DNA from: CAYJPV01 sp964396055
GTDB taxonomy: Bacteria; Acidobacteriota; Vicinamibacteria; Vicinamibacterales; JAKQTR01
NCBI GenBank assembly: GCA_964396055.1
Contig: CAYNDV010000042.1
Span: forward strand, 1 to 31,261
Reading direction: 5' to 3'
Length of the DNA: 31,261 bases
This document shows, in pieces, positions 21,253 through 30,292 of the stretch. The first letter of the stretch is position 1. Every line of letters begins with the position of its first letter. Position numbers and translations under genes: made by a program. The notes under the pieces are model-generated. The model saw only the letters and a program-made list of their open reading frames with translations. It had not been told where the DNA came from and ran no database searches.

Positions 21253-22463
21253 CGGAGTGCCCTTGCCAGGTTGAAGAGCGGCAGGTAGAAGGCCACGGCG
21301 ATCAGGACGAACATGCTCGCCAGGACCACGAGCGCCAGGGGCCCGAAGAGCGTCAGCGCGCGGTTGACGGTGCCGTCCACTTCGCGATCGTAGTACTGCT
21401 TCACCTGGTGCAGCGCCTTCGGCATCTCGCCGGTGGTCTCGCCGAGCGCCACCATCTGGATGACGATGGGCGAGAACTCGCCGACGGCGGCCAGGGCCCG
21501 CGACAGCCGTTCGCCGGCCATCACGCGGCGCACCGCCGCGCCGAACCGCTCGGACAGGTACGGATTGCCCAGCACGCGCTGCATCAGCGACAGCGAGGGG
21601 GCCACTTCGAGGCCCGACTCGTGGAGCGTGCCGAAGTAGTGGGCGAATCGCGACAGCGCCACCTTGCGCTGCACGTCGCCGAGGATCGGCACCTTCAGCA
21701 TGAGGCGCGACCACCAGAGCGAGCCTTCGGAGGTCTGCACCCGGAGCTTGAAGAGGATGTAGAGCACCGCGCCGGCCGCCAGCAGGATGATCCAGTTGTC
21801 CGCCAGGAACAGGCCCGTCGTCTGGACGATCCGGGTGGGCAGCGGCAGCTGCAGGTCGGGGTTGACGCGCTGGTAGACCTGCGCGAAACGCGGGATCGTG
21901 AAGCCGACCAGGACCACCATGAGCACCGACAGCAGTCCGATGACCAGCAGCGGGTAGGTGGCCGCCTCGCGCACGCGGGCCGCCAGCCGTTCGGACCACT
22001 CGAGCTGCTGCGCCAGGTCGGCCAGCGATCGGTCCACGCGCCCCGTCGCCTCGCCGGCGCGCACGACGCTCACATACAGCTCGTCGAACGCGTCGGGATG
22101 GCGCTCCATGGCCTGCGAGAGGCTCAGCCCCGATTCGACGCTGCGGCGGATGTCGCCGACGATCTTCCGCATGCCGGCCTTCGGCGTCTGCGCCTCGATG
22201 CCGCTCAGGCCGTCCACGAGGTTGACCCCCGTCGAGGCAATGGTCTCGAGCTGGGTCGTGAAGAAGATGACGTCGCGGCGCGTGACGTTCTCGAAGAAGC
22301 GGACCTGGGCCAGATCGATTGTGTCGTCGGCGGGGCCGGCCTGCACGAGGTACTGGTCCTGCGCCCGCAGCATCGCCGCGAGGGCGTCTTCGGTGGCGGC
22401 CACGGCCGTCCCCTCCATCCGCTGGCCGTTGGCGCCGATGGCAACGTATGCGAATTCAGGCAT
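21249..22463 (-). CDS. gspF: Inner-membrane platform protein of T2SS/T4P, GspF/PilC family
   Basis: 404 residues, the normal length. Two repeated GspF cytoplasmic domains are visible: the first with FFTTQLETIASTGVNLVDGL, the second with FAHYFGTLHESGLEVAPSLS. Three membrane segments are visible (about 165-190 with LLVIGLLSVLMVVLVGF, about 225-240, and the C-terminal LALVVLASMFVLIAVAFYLP). It anchors the assembly ATPase and transmits its rotation to pseudopilin assembly. It sits 12 nt after the ATPase gene and overlaps the pseudopilin start by 4 nt, so all three are co-translated. Whether the machine is a T2SS or a pilus cannot be settled from this subunit. Confidence 0.93.
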   Translation of the reverse strand: MPEFAYVAIGANGQRMEGTAVAATEDALAAMLRAQDQYLVQAGPADDTIDLAQVRFFENVTRRDVIFFTTQLETIASTGVNLVDGLSGIEAQTPKAGMRKIVGDIRRSVESGLSLSQAMERHPDAFDELYVSVVRAGEATGRVDRSLADLAQQLEWSERLAARVREAATYPLLVIGLLSVLMVVLVGFTIPRFAQVYQRVNPDLQLPLPTRIVQTTGLFLADNWIILLAAGAVLYILFKLRVQTSEGSLWWSRLMLKVPILGDVQRKVALSRFAHYFGTLHESGLEVAPSLSLMQRVLGNPYLSERFGAAVRRVMAGERLSRALAAVGEFSPIVIQMVALGETTGEMPKALHQVKQYYDREVDGTVNRALTLFGPLALVVLASMFVLIAVAFYLPLFNLARALR

Positions 22464-22475
22464 GGCAGTCGCTCG

Positions 22476-24125
22476 CTATTCCCAGGACACCCGGAGGACT
22501 TCCTCCAGCGTCGTCTGCCCGATCACGGCCTTCGACAGCGCGTCGTCGAGCAGGGACTTGAACCCGCCCCGAATCGCCGCCTCCTTGATCTGGCGGGAGT
22601 CCACCCGGCTCCGGACCATCTCGTGGAGCCCGGCGTCCACCATCAGGATCTCGTAGACGCCCGTGCGGCCCCGGTACCCGGTCTGGCCGCAATGCTGACA
22701 CCCCTTCCCGCGGTAGAACGTCACGCCGTCGGCCGGCGTCAGGTTGACCTTCGCCAGCATCTCGGGCGCGTAGCTCACCGGCGCCTTGCACTCGGTGCAG
22801 ATCAGCCGGACGAGCCGCTGGTTCACCACGCCGGCCATCGCCGACGCGATGAGGTAGGGCTCCACGCCCATGTCCATCAGCCGGGGCATGGCGCCGGGCG
22901 AGTCCTGCGTGTGCAGGGTGCTGAACACCAGCACACCGGAGAGCGCGGCGCGCACAGCCAGCTGTGCGGTTTCAGGGTCCCGGATCTCACCGATCATGAT
23001 GATGTCCGGGTCCTGCCGCAGGATCGACCTGATGGCCGATGCAAAAGTCAGACCGGCGCGCGGCCTGACCTGCGTCTGGCGAATCGTCGGGAACTCGTAT
23101 TCCACGGGGTCCTCGACGGTCATGATGTTCTTTTCCCGGCCCCCCAGGACGTTCAGCGCCGAATACAGGGTGGTCGTCTTCCCGGCACCTGTCGGGCCGG
23201 TGACCAGCACGATGCCCCGCGACCGGCTCAGCAGGTCGTGGAACAGCCCCAGGTTGCGGCGGTTCAGGCCCAGGTCCTCGAGGCCCCGGACCAGCTTGTC
23301 CTTCTCGAGGATGCGCACCGCCACCTTCTCGCCGAAGACGGTCGGAAAGGTGGACACGCGGAAGTCCACAAGGCGCCCGGTCACCGTCTGCGTGATCCGG
23401 CCCTCCTGGGGCAGGCGCTGTTCGGCGATGTCGAGCCCGGCCATGATCTTGAACCGGCTGACGATGGGCGGCAGCAGGTCCTTGGGAATCGTTTCGGTGT
23501 GCGTCAGCACGCCGTCCACGCGGTGGCGCACGCGCACCACCTTCTCCTCGGGCTCGAGGTGCAGGTCGCTGGCGCCCGCGCGGACCGCGTCCTCGATGAG
23601 GACCCCGATCAGCCGGACGACGGGCGACTGCTCGGGCTCGATGTCCTGGCCGGGCTGCGACACGGCCGCGATGCCCTCGTCGATGAGGCCCTTGAGCCGG
23701 CCGCTGCCGCCGCCGCCGTACGCCTTGTCGATGAGGGTGCTGACGGCCGACCGGGGCGCGCAGACCACCTCGACGGGCATCTCGACCTCCCGCTGGAGTT
23801 CGTCGAGTCCCACCACGTCGAACGGGTTGACCTGGGCCACCTTCAGCCGGCTCGGCGTGCGCGACACCGGGGCGATCTGGTAGCGGCGCGCGATGGCTTC
23901 CGGCACGAGGCTGGCCGCCGCCGCGTCGGGCAACGCCCCGTCGAGGGCCACGAAGGGGACCCGGGCCTCCTGGGCCAGGGCCTTCGCCAGGCCTTCCTCC
24001 GACAGGAACTTCATCGAGACCAGGACGTCACCGAGCAGGGCCCCGGTCCGGTTCTGTTCCCGGAGGGCCTGGTCCAGCTGATCCTGCGTGATCGCACGGT
24101 TGGCGACGAGTAGTTGCCCGATCAT
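22476..24125 (-). CDS. gspE: Assembly ATPase of T2SS/T4P, GspE/PilB family
   Basis: 549 residues. The N-terminal GspE/PilB domain (MIGQLLVANRAITQDQLDQA, about 1-130) is followed by a Gly-rich hinge (about 136-142) and a RecA-like ATPase. The ATPase has Walker A GPTGAGKTTT (310-319), an Asp box around VEDPVEYE (337-344), Walker B IIMIGEIRDPETA (375-387) and a His box FSTLHTQDS (401-409). A zinc-binding Cys tetrad, CTEC (443-446) and CQHC (476-479), marks the extension polymerase and is absent from PilT retraction ATPases. It drives pseudopilin polymerisation at the inner membrane. It lies 23 nt after the response-regulator gene. Confidence 0.95.
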   Translation of the reverse strand: MIGQLLVANRAITQDQLDQALREQNRTGALLGDVLVSMKFLSEEGLAKALAQEARVPFVALDGALPDAAAASLVPEAIARRYQIAPVSRTPSRLKVAQVNPFDVVGLDELQREVEMPVEVVCAPRSAVSTLIDKAYGGGGSGRLKGLIDEGIAAVSQPGQDIEPEQSPVVRLIGVLIEDAVRAGASDLHLEPEEKVVRVRHRVDGVLTHTETIPKDLLPPIVSRFKIMAGLDIAEQRLPQEGRITQTVTGRLVDFRVSTFPTVFGEKVAVRILEKDKLVRGLEDLGLNRRNLGLFHDLLSRSRGIVLVTGPTGAGKTTTLYSALNVLGGREKNIMTVEDPVEYEFPTIRQTQVRPRAGLTFASAIRSILRQDPDIIMIGEIRDPETAQLAVRAALSGVLVFSTLHTQDSPGAMPRLMDMGVEPYLIASAMAGVVNQRLVRLICTECKAPVSYAPEMLAKVNLTPADGVTFYRGKGCQHCGQTGYRGRTGVYEILMVDAGLHEMVRSRVDSRQIKEAAIRGGFKSLLDDALSKAVIGQTTLEEVLRVSWE

Positions 24126-24148
24126 GAGTACCGCCTCGGGGGCGCGTC

Positions 24149-25555
24149 CTACGTCTGCGCCCGTTCCTTGATCTTTTCGACCTCAATGCGGTGTTTCTTG
24201 ACGAGGTGCCAGATCGACCGCTCGGTGATCCCCAGCAGGCGGGCCGCCTGGGCCTGCACGCCGCCGGTTCGCGACAGGGCTTCGATGACGAACGCGCGCT
24301 CCAGCTGGGCGATCTTCTCGTCCAGGGACATGGCACCCGGCGCCTCCCACTGCTGGGAGGCGACGCCGGCCACGAGGCCGACGCCCGCCGGCCGGATCGG
24401 CTGCGGGAGGCCGGCCAGCGTGACCACCTCCCCATCGGTGACGACGGCGGCGCGCTCGATGGCGTTCTTCAGCTCGCGGATGTTGCCCGGCCAGTCGTAG
24501 GCCATCAACGCCGCCAGCGCGTCCGACGACGCCCGCTTGATCGTGCGGCCCAGGCGCTGGTTCGCCTCGGCCAGGAAGAAGTCCACCAGGGCCGGAATCT
24601 CCTCGCGCCGCTCGCGCAGCGGCGGCACCTGGATGGTGATGACGTTGAGCCGGAAGTACAGGTCGTCGCGGAACACGCCGTCCCGCACGCTCTTCAGCAG
24701 GTCCTTGTTGGTGGACGCGATGATCCGCACGTCCACGCGGATGGTCGTCGTGCCGCCGACGCGCTCCACCTCGCGGCTCTGGAGCACGCGCAGGATCTTG
24801 GCCTGCGTCGCCAGCGTCATGTCGCCGATCTCGTCCAGCAGCAGCGTGCCGCCGTCGGCCAGCTCGAACTTGCCCGGTTTGCGCGACTGGGCCCCCGTGA
24901 ACGCGCCGCGCTCGTACCCGAACAGCTCGGATTCCAGCAGGGTCTCGGGAATGGCTGCGCAGTTCAGCCGCACGAACGGCCGGTGCTTGCGCGAGGACCG
25001 GGTGTGGATGGCCTCGGCCACCAGTTCCTTGCCCACGCCGCTCTCGCCGAGCACCAGCACGGTCGAGTCGGTGGGCGCGGCCCGCTCGATGAGGTGCATC
25101 ACCTCGGCCATGGCGCGGCTGCCCGACGTGGCCCAGCCGTGGCCGGGCGTCGTGGCCAGTTCCTCGCGCAGGCGCTCGATCTCGAAGTGCAGCTTGCGCT
25201 TCTCGAGGGCGCGCCGGATGACGATCTCCATTTCCTCGAGACGGAACGGCTTGGTGAAGTAGTCGTAGGCCCCGCGGCGGATGGCCTCGATCGCGTTGTC
25301 GCGGGTGCCGTGCGCCGTCATGATGATGATGGGCACGCCCGGGTCGATCTTGAGGATCTCGCCGACCGCGTCGAGCCCGCTCATGCCGGGCAGGCGGATG
25401 TCGAGTAGCACCAGGTCGGGCGTCTCGGCCTTGAGGACCTGCAGCCCTTCCTCGGCGGTCTTCCGCAACGTGACGGCGTACCCGCTGCGGTGCAGCGCCT
25501 CGTTGAGGAAGAACTGCATTTGCTCGTCGTCGTCGATTACGAGGACATGGAACAT
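24149..25555 (-). CDS. NtrC-family sigma-54-dependent response regulator (PilR-like)
   Basis: 468 residues. Receiver with D52 in LLDIRLPGMSG and Lys in TKPF (102); AAA+ domain with Walker A GESGVGKE (170-177), GAFTGA (217-222) and Walker B LLLDEIGD. The C-terminal Fis-type helix-turn-helix contains AARLLGITERSIWHLVKKH. It lies 10 nt after the PAS histidine kinase, its expected phosphodonor, and 23 nt before the assembly ATPase. By position it is analogous to PilR, which activates pilin transcription through sigma-54 in Pseudomonas and Myxococcus. Here the gene is embedded between structural genes. It is similar in design to the regulator at 5288, but motif details differ (GESGVGKE against GESGTGKE). 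Confidence 0.93.
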   Translation of the reverse strand: MFHVLVIDDDEQMQFFLNEALHRSGYAVTLRKTAEEGLQVLKAETPDLVLLDIRLPGMSGLDAVGEILKIDPGVPIIIMTAHGTRDNAIEAIRRGAYDYFTKPFRLEEMEIVIRRALEKRKLHFEIERLREELATTPGHGWATSGSRAMAEVMHLIERAAPTDSTVLVLGESGVGKELVAEAIHTRSSRKHRPFVRLNCAAIPETLLESELFGYERGAFTGAQSRKPGKFELADGGTLLLDEIGDMTLATQAKILRVLQSREVERVGGTTTIRVDVRIIASTNKDLLKSVRDGVFRDDLYFRLNVITIQVPPLRERREEIPALVDFFLAEANQRLGRTIKRASSDALAALMAYDWPGNIRELKNAIERAAVVTDGEVVTLAGLPQPIRPAGVGLVAGVASQQWEAPGAMSLDEKIAQLERAFVIEALSRTGGVQAQAARLLGITERSIWHLVKKHRIEVEKIKERAQT

Positions 25556-25565
25556 AGTCGTACAG

Positions 25566-27101
25566 TCAAGCCGAATGCGCCGTCGTCGTCAACGCCTGCG
25601 ATCCGCCATCCGGCGGCTCGCCCGCAGCCGGCCACCCGGCGGCGGGCAGTTCCACGGTGAACGTCGTGCCGCCGGCCGGGTCGCTCTCGACGTCGATGCG
25701 CCCGCCGCCGGCCGTCACAATCTTGCGGGCAATGGCCAGCCCGAGGCCGGTGCCCGTGGGTTTGGTCGTGTAGAACGGCACGAACAGCTGCTTCATCACC
25801 TCCGGCGGGATGTAGGACCCCGTGTTGTGCACCCGGACCACCACCATGCCGTCCGCCGCCGACACGTGGATCCGGATGGCGCCGTGGTCCGGCGTGGCCT
25901 GCACGGCGTTCAGCACGATGTTGGAAAGCGCCTGCGTGAGGCGGCTGTGGCTCCCGCGCGTCACGCTGACGTCCGCGGACGGCTCCACCTCGACCATCAT
26001 CGAGAGGGGCCGCGCACCGAGGCCCAGGCGCACGAAGGCCACCACCTCGCGCACGAGGCTGGCCACATCCACGGACTCGCGTCCGGGAGGCGCGTCGGCG
26101 GACAGCAGCAGCAGGTTCTCCACCATCACGTTCAGGCGATCGATCGCCTCGATCATCGTGGCCACGTAGCGCCGCTTCGGGTCGTCGGGCCCGAAGTCCC
26201 GGGCCAGCAGCTCGGCCAGGCCGCGCATGGACGCCAGGGGGTTGCGCAGCTCGTGCGCCACGCCCGTCGTCAGCGTGCCCAGGGCCACCAGCTGATCGGC
26301 CTTGCGCAGCTGCTCCCGCAGCCGGCGGATCTCCGTGAGGTCCTTGAAGCCGATCGTCACGCCCACCACTTCGTCGTGGCCGCCCCCGGCGGCGCGTTCG
26401 CCCCGGCGCAGGTACGACACCGAGACGCCGATCCGCACCGGCCGGCCGTCCTTCGTGGCGATGAACGCCTCGTCCATCGTCAGGGGCCGGCGCTGGGAGA
26501 TGGCCGTCTCGAGGGCCGCGAGCTGCGCCCGGCCGCTTCCCGCCGGTGCGAAGACGTCGCTGAACCGCCGGCCCACGATTTCGTCTTCGTGGTAGCCGAG
26601 GATCATCTCGGCGGCGGGGCTCGATCCGATGACCGTGCCGTCCACCGCGAGCGTGATCACGGCGCCGGTCATGCCCTGCAGCAGGTACCGGTTCACCGAG
26701 TCGAGAGCCTCGTTGAAGGCCCCCGCCAGGCGCTCCACTTCGGGCGTCGCCTGGACGTCGATGTTCGATCGCAGGTCGCCCGACTTCACGGCCTCGAGCC
26801 GGTCGCGGAACGCGCGCAGCGGCGTCGTCACGCCGAACGCGATCGCGAACGCCAGCACCGCGGCGATGGCCGCGATGAGCAGCAGCTGCACGTCCAGCGT
26901 GCGCAGCTGGCGCGCCGTCTCCGGCGTGAACAGCCCGTGCAGGACGTGGATCCGGCGCGACATGCTGGTGGCGAAGAAGCCGGTGGCCGCCACGAGCAGC
27001 CCCATCGTGACCGGCAGCAGCACCATGAGCTGCAGGCGCGAGGCCGACGGCTTGCGCACGGGGCTCCCGGCCTGGGCCCGGAGCCGGTCCCACCAGGTCA
27101 T
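25566..27101 (-). CDS. PAS-domain sensor histidine kinase (PilS/NtrB-like)
   Basis: 511 residues from the ATG at 27101, which overlaps the previous stop as ATGA; longer readings only shadow the upstream gene. Order: membrane helix (about 24-44), short periplasmic loop, membrane helix (about 72-91), HAMP (about 92-140) and PAS (about 141-258). HisKA follows with H283 in GVAHELRNPLASM, then HATPase with NIVLNAVQA and GTGLGLAIA. The ATP-lid start reads VHNTGSYIPP, with Asn where DxGxG kinases have Asp; this variant occurs in NtrB-like kinases and need not abolish activity. It should phosphorylate the adjacent NtrC-type regulator. Its place inside the assembly operon suggests that it monitors pseudopilin or envelope status. 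Confidence 0.92.
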   Translation of the reverse strand: MTWWDRLRAQAGSPVRKPSASRLQLMVLLPVTMGLLVAATGFFATSMSRRIHVLHGLFTPETARQLRTLDVQLLLIAAIAAVLAFAIAFGVTTPLRAFRDRLEAVKSGDLRSNIDVQATPEVERLAGAFNEALDSVNRYLLQGMTGAVITLAVDGTVIGSSPAAEMILGYHEDEIVGRRFSDVFAPAGSGRAQLAALETAISQRRPLTMDEAFIATKDGRPVRIGVSVSYLRRGERAAGGGHDEVVGVTIGFKDLTEIRRLREQLRKADQLVALGTLTTGVAHELRNPLASMRGLAELLARDFGPDDPKRRYVATMIEAIDRLNVMVENLLLLSADAPPGRESVDVASLVREVVAFVRLGLGARPLSMMVEVEPSADVSVTRGSHSRLTQALSNIVLNAVQATPDHGAIRIHVSAADGMVVVRVHNTGSYIPPEVMKQLFVPFYTTKPTGTGLGLAIARKIVTAGGGRIDVESDPAGGTTFTVELPAAGWPAAGEPPDGGSQALTTTAHSA

Positions 27102-27607
27102 CTCCGGAGTCCCGGCGGCGGCGCCCGGTGCAGCGCCACGCGGCGCCGGGCACCCGCCGCGTTCGCGAACACCACGGCGTCGCGCTCGATCTCGACCACC
27201 TTGAGCGATCCGACGGCGTCCCCGACGCTCACCATGCGCGAGTCCACGATCGCCGTGCGCCGCGTAGGCGACACCAGGATGGTGCGCACCACGGGATCCG
27301 GCGTCGGCTCGTCGGCTGCGGTCTGCGCCCGGGCATCTCGCGTCTCGTCGCCGAAGAGGAAGGGGTCGCGCGCGAGCGCCGGCGCGGCGGCTGCGTCCAG
27401 CGCGGGCGGAGCCGGGATCGACGCCGGGTCGATGGCCGCCGGCTCGCCGGGGTTCGGCCCGGGCGACTCGCCCTGCAGGAGCGGGGCCTGCGGCTGCTGC
27501 ATCGGCGTGGTGCGGGTCGCTGGCTTGAAGAACGACCACAGGTTCCAGCCGATGGCCAGCACCAGGACGGCAATCGCGATGTGCAGGTGACGCCGTTGGA
27601 CTTTCAT
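27098..27607 (-). CDS. PilP/GspC-like bitopic protein of the secretion/pilus machine
   Basis: 169 residues. A single N-terminal membrane anchor (about 9-27, IAIAVLVLAIGWNLWSFF) is followed by a Pro/Ala-rich periplasmic linker (about 30-95). A small beta-domain follows (about 105-160: VVRTILVSPTRRTAIVDSRM, VGDAVGSLKVVEIERDAVVF). This is the organisation of GspC homology-region domains and of PilP, which link the inner-membrane platform to the secretin. It has no lipobox, unlike typical PilP, which makes it more GspC-like. Three nucleotides separate it from the PilO-like gene, and its stop overlaps the histidine-kinase start. Assignment rests on layout and position, not strong motifs. Confidence 0.7.
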   Translation of the reverse strand: MKVQRRHLHIAIAVLVLAIGWNLWSFFKPATRTTPMQQPQAPLLQGESPGPNPGEPAAIDPASIPAPPALDAAAAPALARDPFLFGDETRDARAQTAADEPTPDPVVRTILVSPTRRTAIVDSRMVSVGDAVGSLKVVEIERDAVVFANAAGARRRVALHRAPPPGLRR

Positions 27608-27610
27608 GGC

Positions 27611-28336
27611 CTACCACCCCTCCGCCAGGGAGAGCCGCGCGACACGCGGCGCCGCGGCGCCGGGCATCGGCCCGCCCGGGCCCGGCACCGGCACGGCCGG
27701 CGACACCACGGCGTCACCCCGCTGATAGACGAAGATCCGGATGGACGCCTTCATCAGCGGCAGGCCCCGCTGCAACGCCATCGACCGGATCTCGATCGTC
27801 GTCGGGAGGTCGCGCAGCTGCCAGACGAAGCGGGCGATCGTGCCGTAGCTCGACTCGAACGCCACCGTCACCGGCGTGTAGGTCAGCGTCACCGGGAAGA
27901 GTCCGAACCGGGGATCCGGGCTGTCGGGTGCCTCGCCGTCGCCGCCCGCCGCCGCCGGGCGCTGGCCGGGCTGCCACCTGACCGGCTGACCGGTCTCGAT
28001 GCGCAGACCCTGGACGCGCCCGTCAGGGGCGCTGGCCATCGCCGTGCGGGCCAGCGTCTCGACGATGTCGGACACCCTGTCGTCCTTCGACACGCGTTCG
28101 TCGAACAGCTTCAACGCGGCGGCTTCGTCGGGCGTGGCCACGCCACGGCCGCGGTTCACGGTGTCCTGCAGCGTCCGGACGCGCCCCTCGAGGTTCGCGA
28201 TCTCGGTGCGGTTCCGGAGGACCTCCGTGATGCGCGGCTGCACGAACCAGAAGTACCCCACCAGGGCAATGGCTGCGACCGCGACGACCGGGATCGCGCG
28301 CTCCAACGTATCAGTGGCTCGATTGACGGCACTCAC
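27611..28336 (-). CDS. PilO/GspM-like inner-membrane alignment protein
   Basis: 241 residues from the GTG at 28336, which overlaps the stop of the PilM-PilN gene (GTGA). A short cytoplasmic tail leads to one membrane helix (about 14-33, IPVVAVAAIALVGYFWFVQP), then a periplasmic coiled coil (about 36-60). A ferredoxin-like domain follows (about 140-210, with FPVTLTYTPVTVAFESSYGTI split by short loops). The C-terminus is Pro/Gly-rich. This is the PilO/GspM plan; these proteins dimerise with PilN/GspL and align the machine under the secretin. Sequence motifs in this family are weak, so the call depends on architecture and on the fused PilM-PilN immediately upstream. Confidence 0.75.
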   Translation of the reverse strand: MSAVNRATDTLERAIPVVAVAAIALVGYFWFVQPRITEVLRNRTEIANLEGRVRTLQDTVNRGRGVATPDEAAALKLFDERVSKDDRVSDIVETLARTAMASAPDGRVQGLRIETGQPVRWQPGQRPAAAGGDGEAPDSPDPRFGLFPVTLTYTPVTVAFESSYGTIARFVWQLRDLPTTIEIRSMALQRGLPLMKASIRIFVYQRGDAVVSPAVPVPGPGGPMPGAAAPRVARLSLAEGW

Positions 28337-30204
28337 TTGCGCACCTCGAACTCGACGGTGAAGTCCAGGACGCTGCCGGCGCGCCGCTCGACCGGCGGCA
28401 CCGCAGTCTGGCCCTGGCCCTTCAGCACCAGCTTCTCCCACTGCGCCTGCTCGGCGTTGTACGCCGCGACGCCCTCGGCCACCTGACGCGGCACGCCGCC
28501 GGGATGCAGGTGCCAGTGCGGCTCGATCATCACGCGCTGCGGCCGCCGGCCGATCAGTTCGGCTGTCCGGCGCTCGTCGGCGGTCAGCGCGTTCCACGAC
28601 TCGGTGACGATCACGTTGCGCGGCCGCTCCAGCGCCGCGATCTCGTCGCGCGGGGTCATCAGCGCGGCCCCGCCCCCCCCGCCGCCGCCGGCGCCCGTCG
28701 CATCCGCCGACGCCAACGTCCCCGGGGGCTCTTCAGCCTCCACTTTGATCGACGGCGGGCGCACAGGCACCCCGAGCAGGGCCGACCCGCTGGCCCCGCG
28801 CAGGAACTGGTTGAACACGGCCTGCGCCAGGGCGGGCGAGCCGGCGATCGCCTGGCCATTGACCGTGACCTTCCACGACCCGACGCCCGGCGTCACGGCC
28901 AGGGTGTTGATCACCACCTCGCCCGGCGCGTCCTTGGCCAGCGTCTCGAGCACGCGCGCCAGGCGTGGCCCCTGCGTGGCGAACGCCTCCAGGGCCGCGT
29001 GCCGCGCGGCCACGATGGCCGCGGTCCGCCGGGTGTCGTCGAGCCGCTGCACGGCCGGGCCCAGGCTGTTCACCTGGCGGCGGAGCGCCTCGAGCTGGGT
29101 CCGGGACGACCGGACGAAGAACTCGGCACCGGCCCACGCGGCGCCCGCAATGACCACGCCGGCCACCGCGGCGACGGCCAGGCGCCGGCGCGCCTGCGCA
29201 TCGAAACTGCTGGTGAAACTCACGGTAGCCGCCTCGCGAGGCAACAGGTTGACGGACGGCGCCGCGTCGGCAGCCAGCACCCAGGCGGTGCGCAGGGCGC
29301 CTACGCGCATGCGGAACTCGTCGGCGGGCTCGGGCAGGCGGGCGACATCGAAGCCGTCCAGCGAGTCGAGCGTCTCCACCTCCACGTTGAGCTCGTGCAT
29401 CAGCGGGCCGGTCAGGGCCCGGAGATCCGGGAGATCCCCGCACACCAGCACGTGGCCCACGTCCACTTTCGACTGCTGCTTGAGATAGACGAGCGAACGC
29501 CGCAGTTCGGAAGCGAGCTGCCCCGCGAACGCGGCCGCATCGAACACGAATCCCCGATCGACCCGTTCGGTCTGGTGCCCCCACGGCATCTCGCGCCCGA
29601 ACAGCACCACACCGCCGCGGACCACCGTCATCGCGGTGGCGCGCGCGTTGACCGACAACACGGCCGTGACCGCCTCGCCGAACTGCGCCCACCGCTGCCG
29701 GACGAGCAGGGCGTGGGCCGTCGCTGGCGTCGTCACGGACCCGAACGCAAGGCCGGCGGCCGCAAACGGCTGGATGCGGCCGCGCAACTCGGCCGGGGAC
29801 ACGGAGATGTACCCGACTTCGCGGCGCCCGCCTTCCTGGTGCTCGCCGACGGTCACCCCGTCGGCTACCGGGCCGGCGGGGCCGGCCTGTCCGGACCCGG
29901 CCCGGGCCTCGCGGCGGGCCATCGTCTCGAGCTCGGCCGTCCCGGCCTGCGGGAGGTAGAGCGCCTGGTGGGTCCCGCGCAGGCCCCACACGGCGATGCG
30001 GCAGTCACGCCCGCGGTTGCCGAGCAACCGCCGGAGTTCCGCCGCGCACGCCCCGGGACTCTCGGGCGAATAGGGGATCTCGCGGAACATCTTGACCCGC
30101 GAGGCGCCCCCCGTGCCTTTACGGGCAAACCAGCCGCCCGAGGTCTGGACCTCGACCACGCGGCAGGCATCCGGAAGCAGTTCGAGACCAATACGGTTCG
30201 CCAT
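28333..30204 (-). CDS. PilM-PilN fusion protein (GspL-like)
   Basis: 623 residues in one uninterrupted frame. Residues 1-310 resemble PilM, the cytoplasmic actin-like component. The motif SVNLLPRE (317-324), normally the extreme N-terminus of PilN that docks on PilM, follows directly. Next come a membrane helix (about 341-361), a coiled coil (about 365-410) and a periplasmic domain with a Gly-rich linker (about 515-525). Fusing the two recreates the layout of GspL in type II secretion. The actin phosphate-binding motif that should open PilM is degenerate (IGLELLPDACRVVEV), so nucleotide binding is doubtful. No clear Shine-Dalgarno precedes the ATG at 30204. The stop overlaps the PilO-like start. 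Confidence 0.85.
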   Translation of the reverse strand: MANRIGLELLPDACRVVEVQTSGGWFARKGTGGASRVKMFREIPYSPESPGACAAELRRLLGNRGRDCRIAVWGLRGTHQALYLPQAGTAELETMARREARAGSGQAGPAGPVADGVTVGEHQEGGRREVGYISVSPAELRGRIQPFAAAGLAFGSVTTPATAHALLVRQRWAQFGEAVTAVLSVNARATAMTVVRGGVVLFGREMPWGHQTERVDRGFVFDAAAFAGQLASELRRSLVYLKQQSKVDVGHVLVCGDLPDLRALTGPLMHELNVEVETLDSLDGFDVARLPEPADEFRMRVGALRTAWVLAADAAPSVNLLPREAATVSFTSSFDAQARRRLAVAAVAGVVIAGAAWAGAEFFVRSSRTQLEALRRQVNSLGPAVQRLDDTRRTAAIVAARHAALEAFATQGPRLARVLETLAKDAPGEVVINTLAVTPGVGSWKVTVNGQAIAGSPALAQAVFNQFLRGASGSALLGVPVRPPSIKVEAEEPPGTLASADATGAGGGGGGGAALMTPRDEIAALERPRNVIVTESWNALTADERRTAELIGRRPQRVMIEPHWHLHPGGVPRQVAEGVAAYNAEQAQWEKLVLKGQGQTAVPPVERRAGSVLDFTVEFEVRK

Positions 30205-30292
30205 ATGTCACTAGGGTTTTCGGCTCGATGGCGCCTGAACCATAGGCACCCGATCGCCAGATCCTGTGCAGATACAAGCAGTTTCGCACGCC

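Noticed and set aside
21243..24113. 956-residue plus-strand open frame opposite the GspE and GspF genes
   Set aside because: The composition is Arg/His/Gln/Asp-rich low complexity typical of antisense frames, with no domain. The opposite strand carries canonical GspE and GspF motifs.
25566..27101. Catalytically dead kinase because the ATP-lid DxGxG Asp is replaced by Asn (VHNTGSYIPP)
   Set aside because: The N box, the GTGLGL box and the phosphoacceptor His are intact, and this substitution occurs in working NtrB-like kinases, so inactivity cannot be claimed.
30240..30270. Possible -24/-12 element upstream of the PilM-PilN gene on the minus strand (TGGCG followed by TGCC)
   Set aside because: GG-to-GC spacing is 9 instead of the strict 10, and neither half matches the consensus well.
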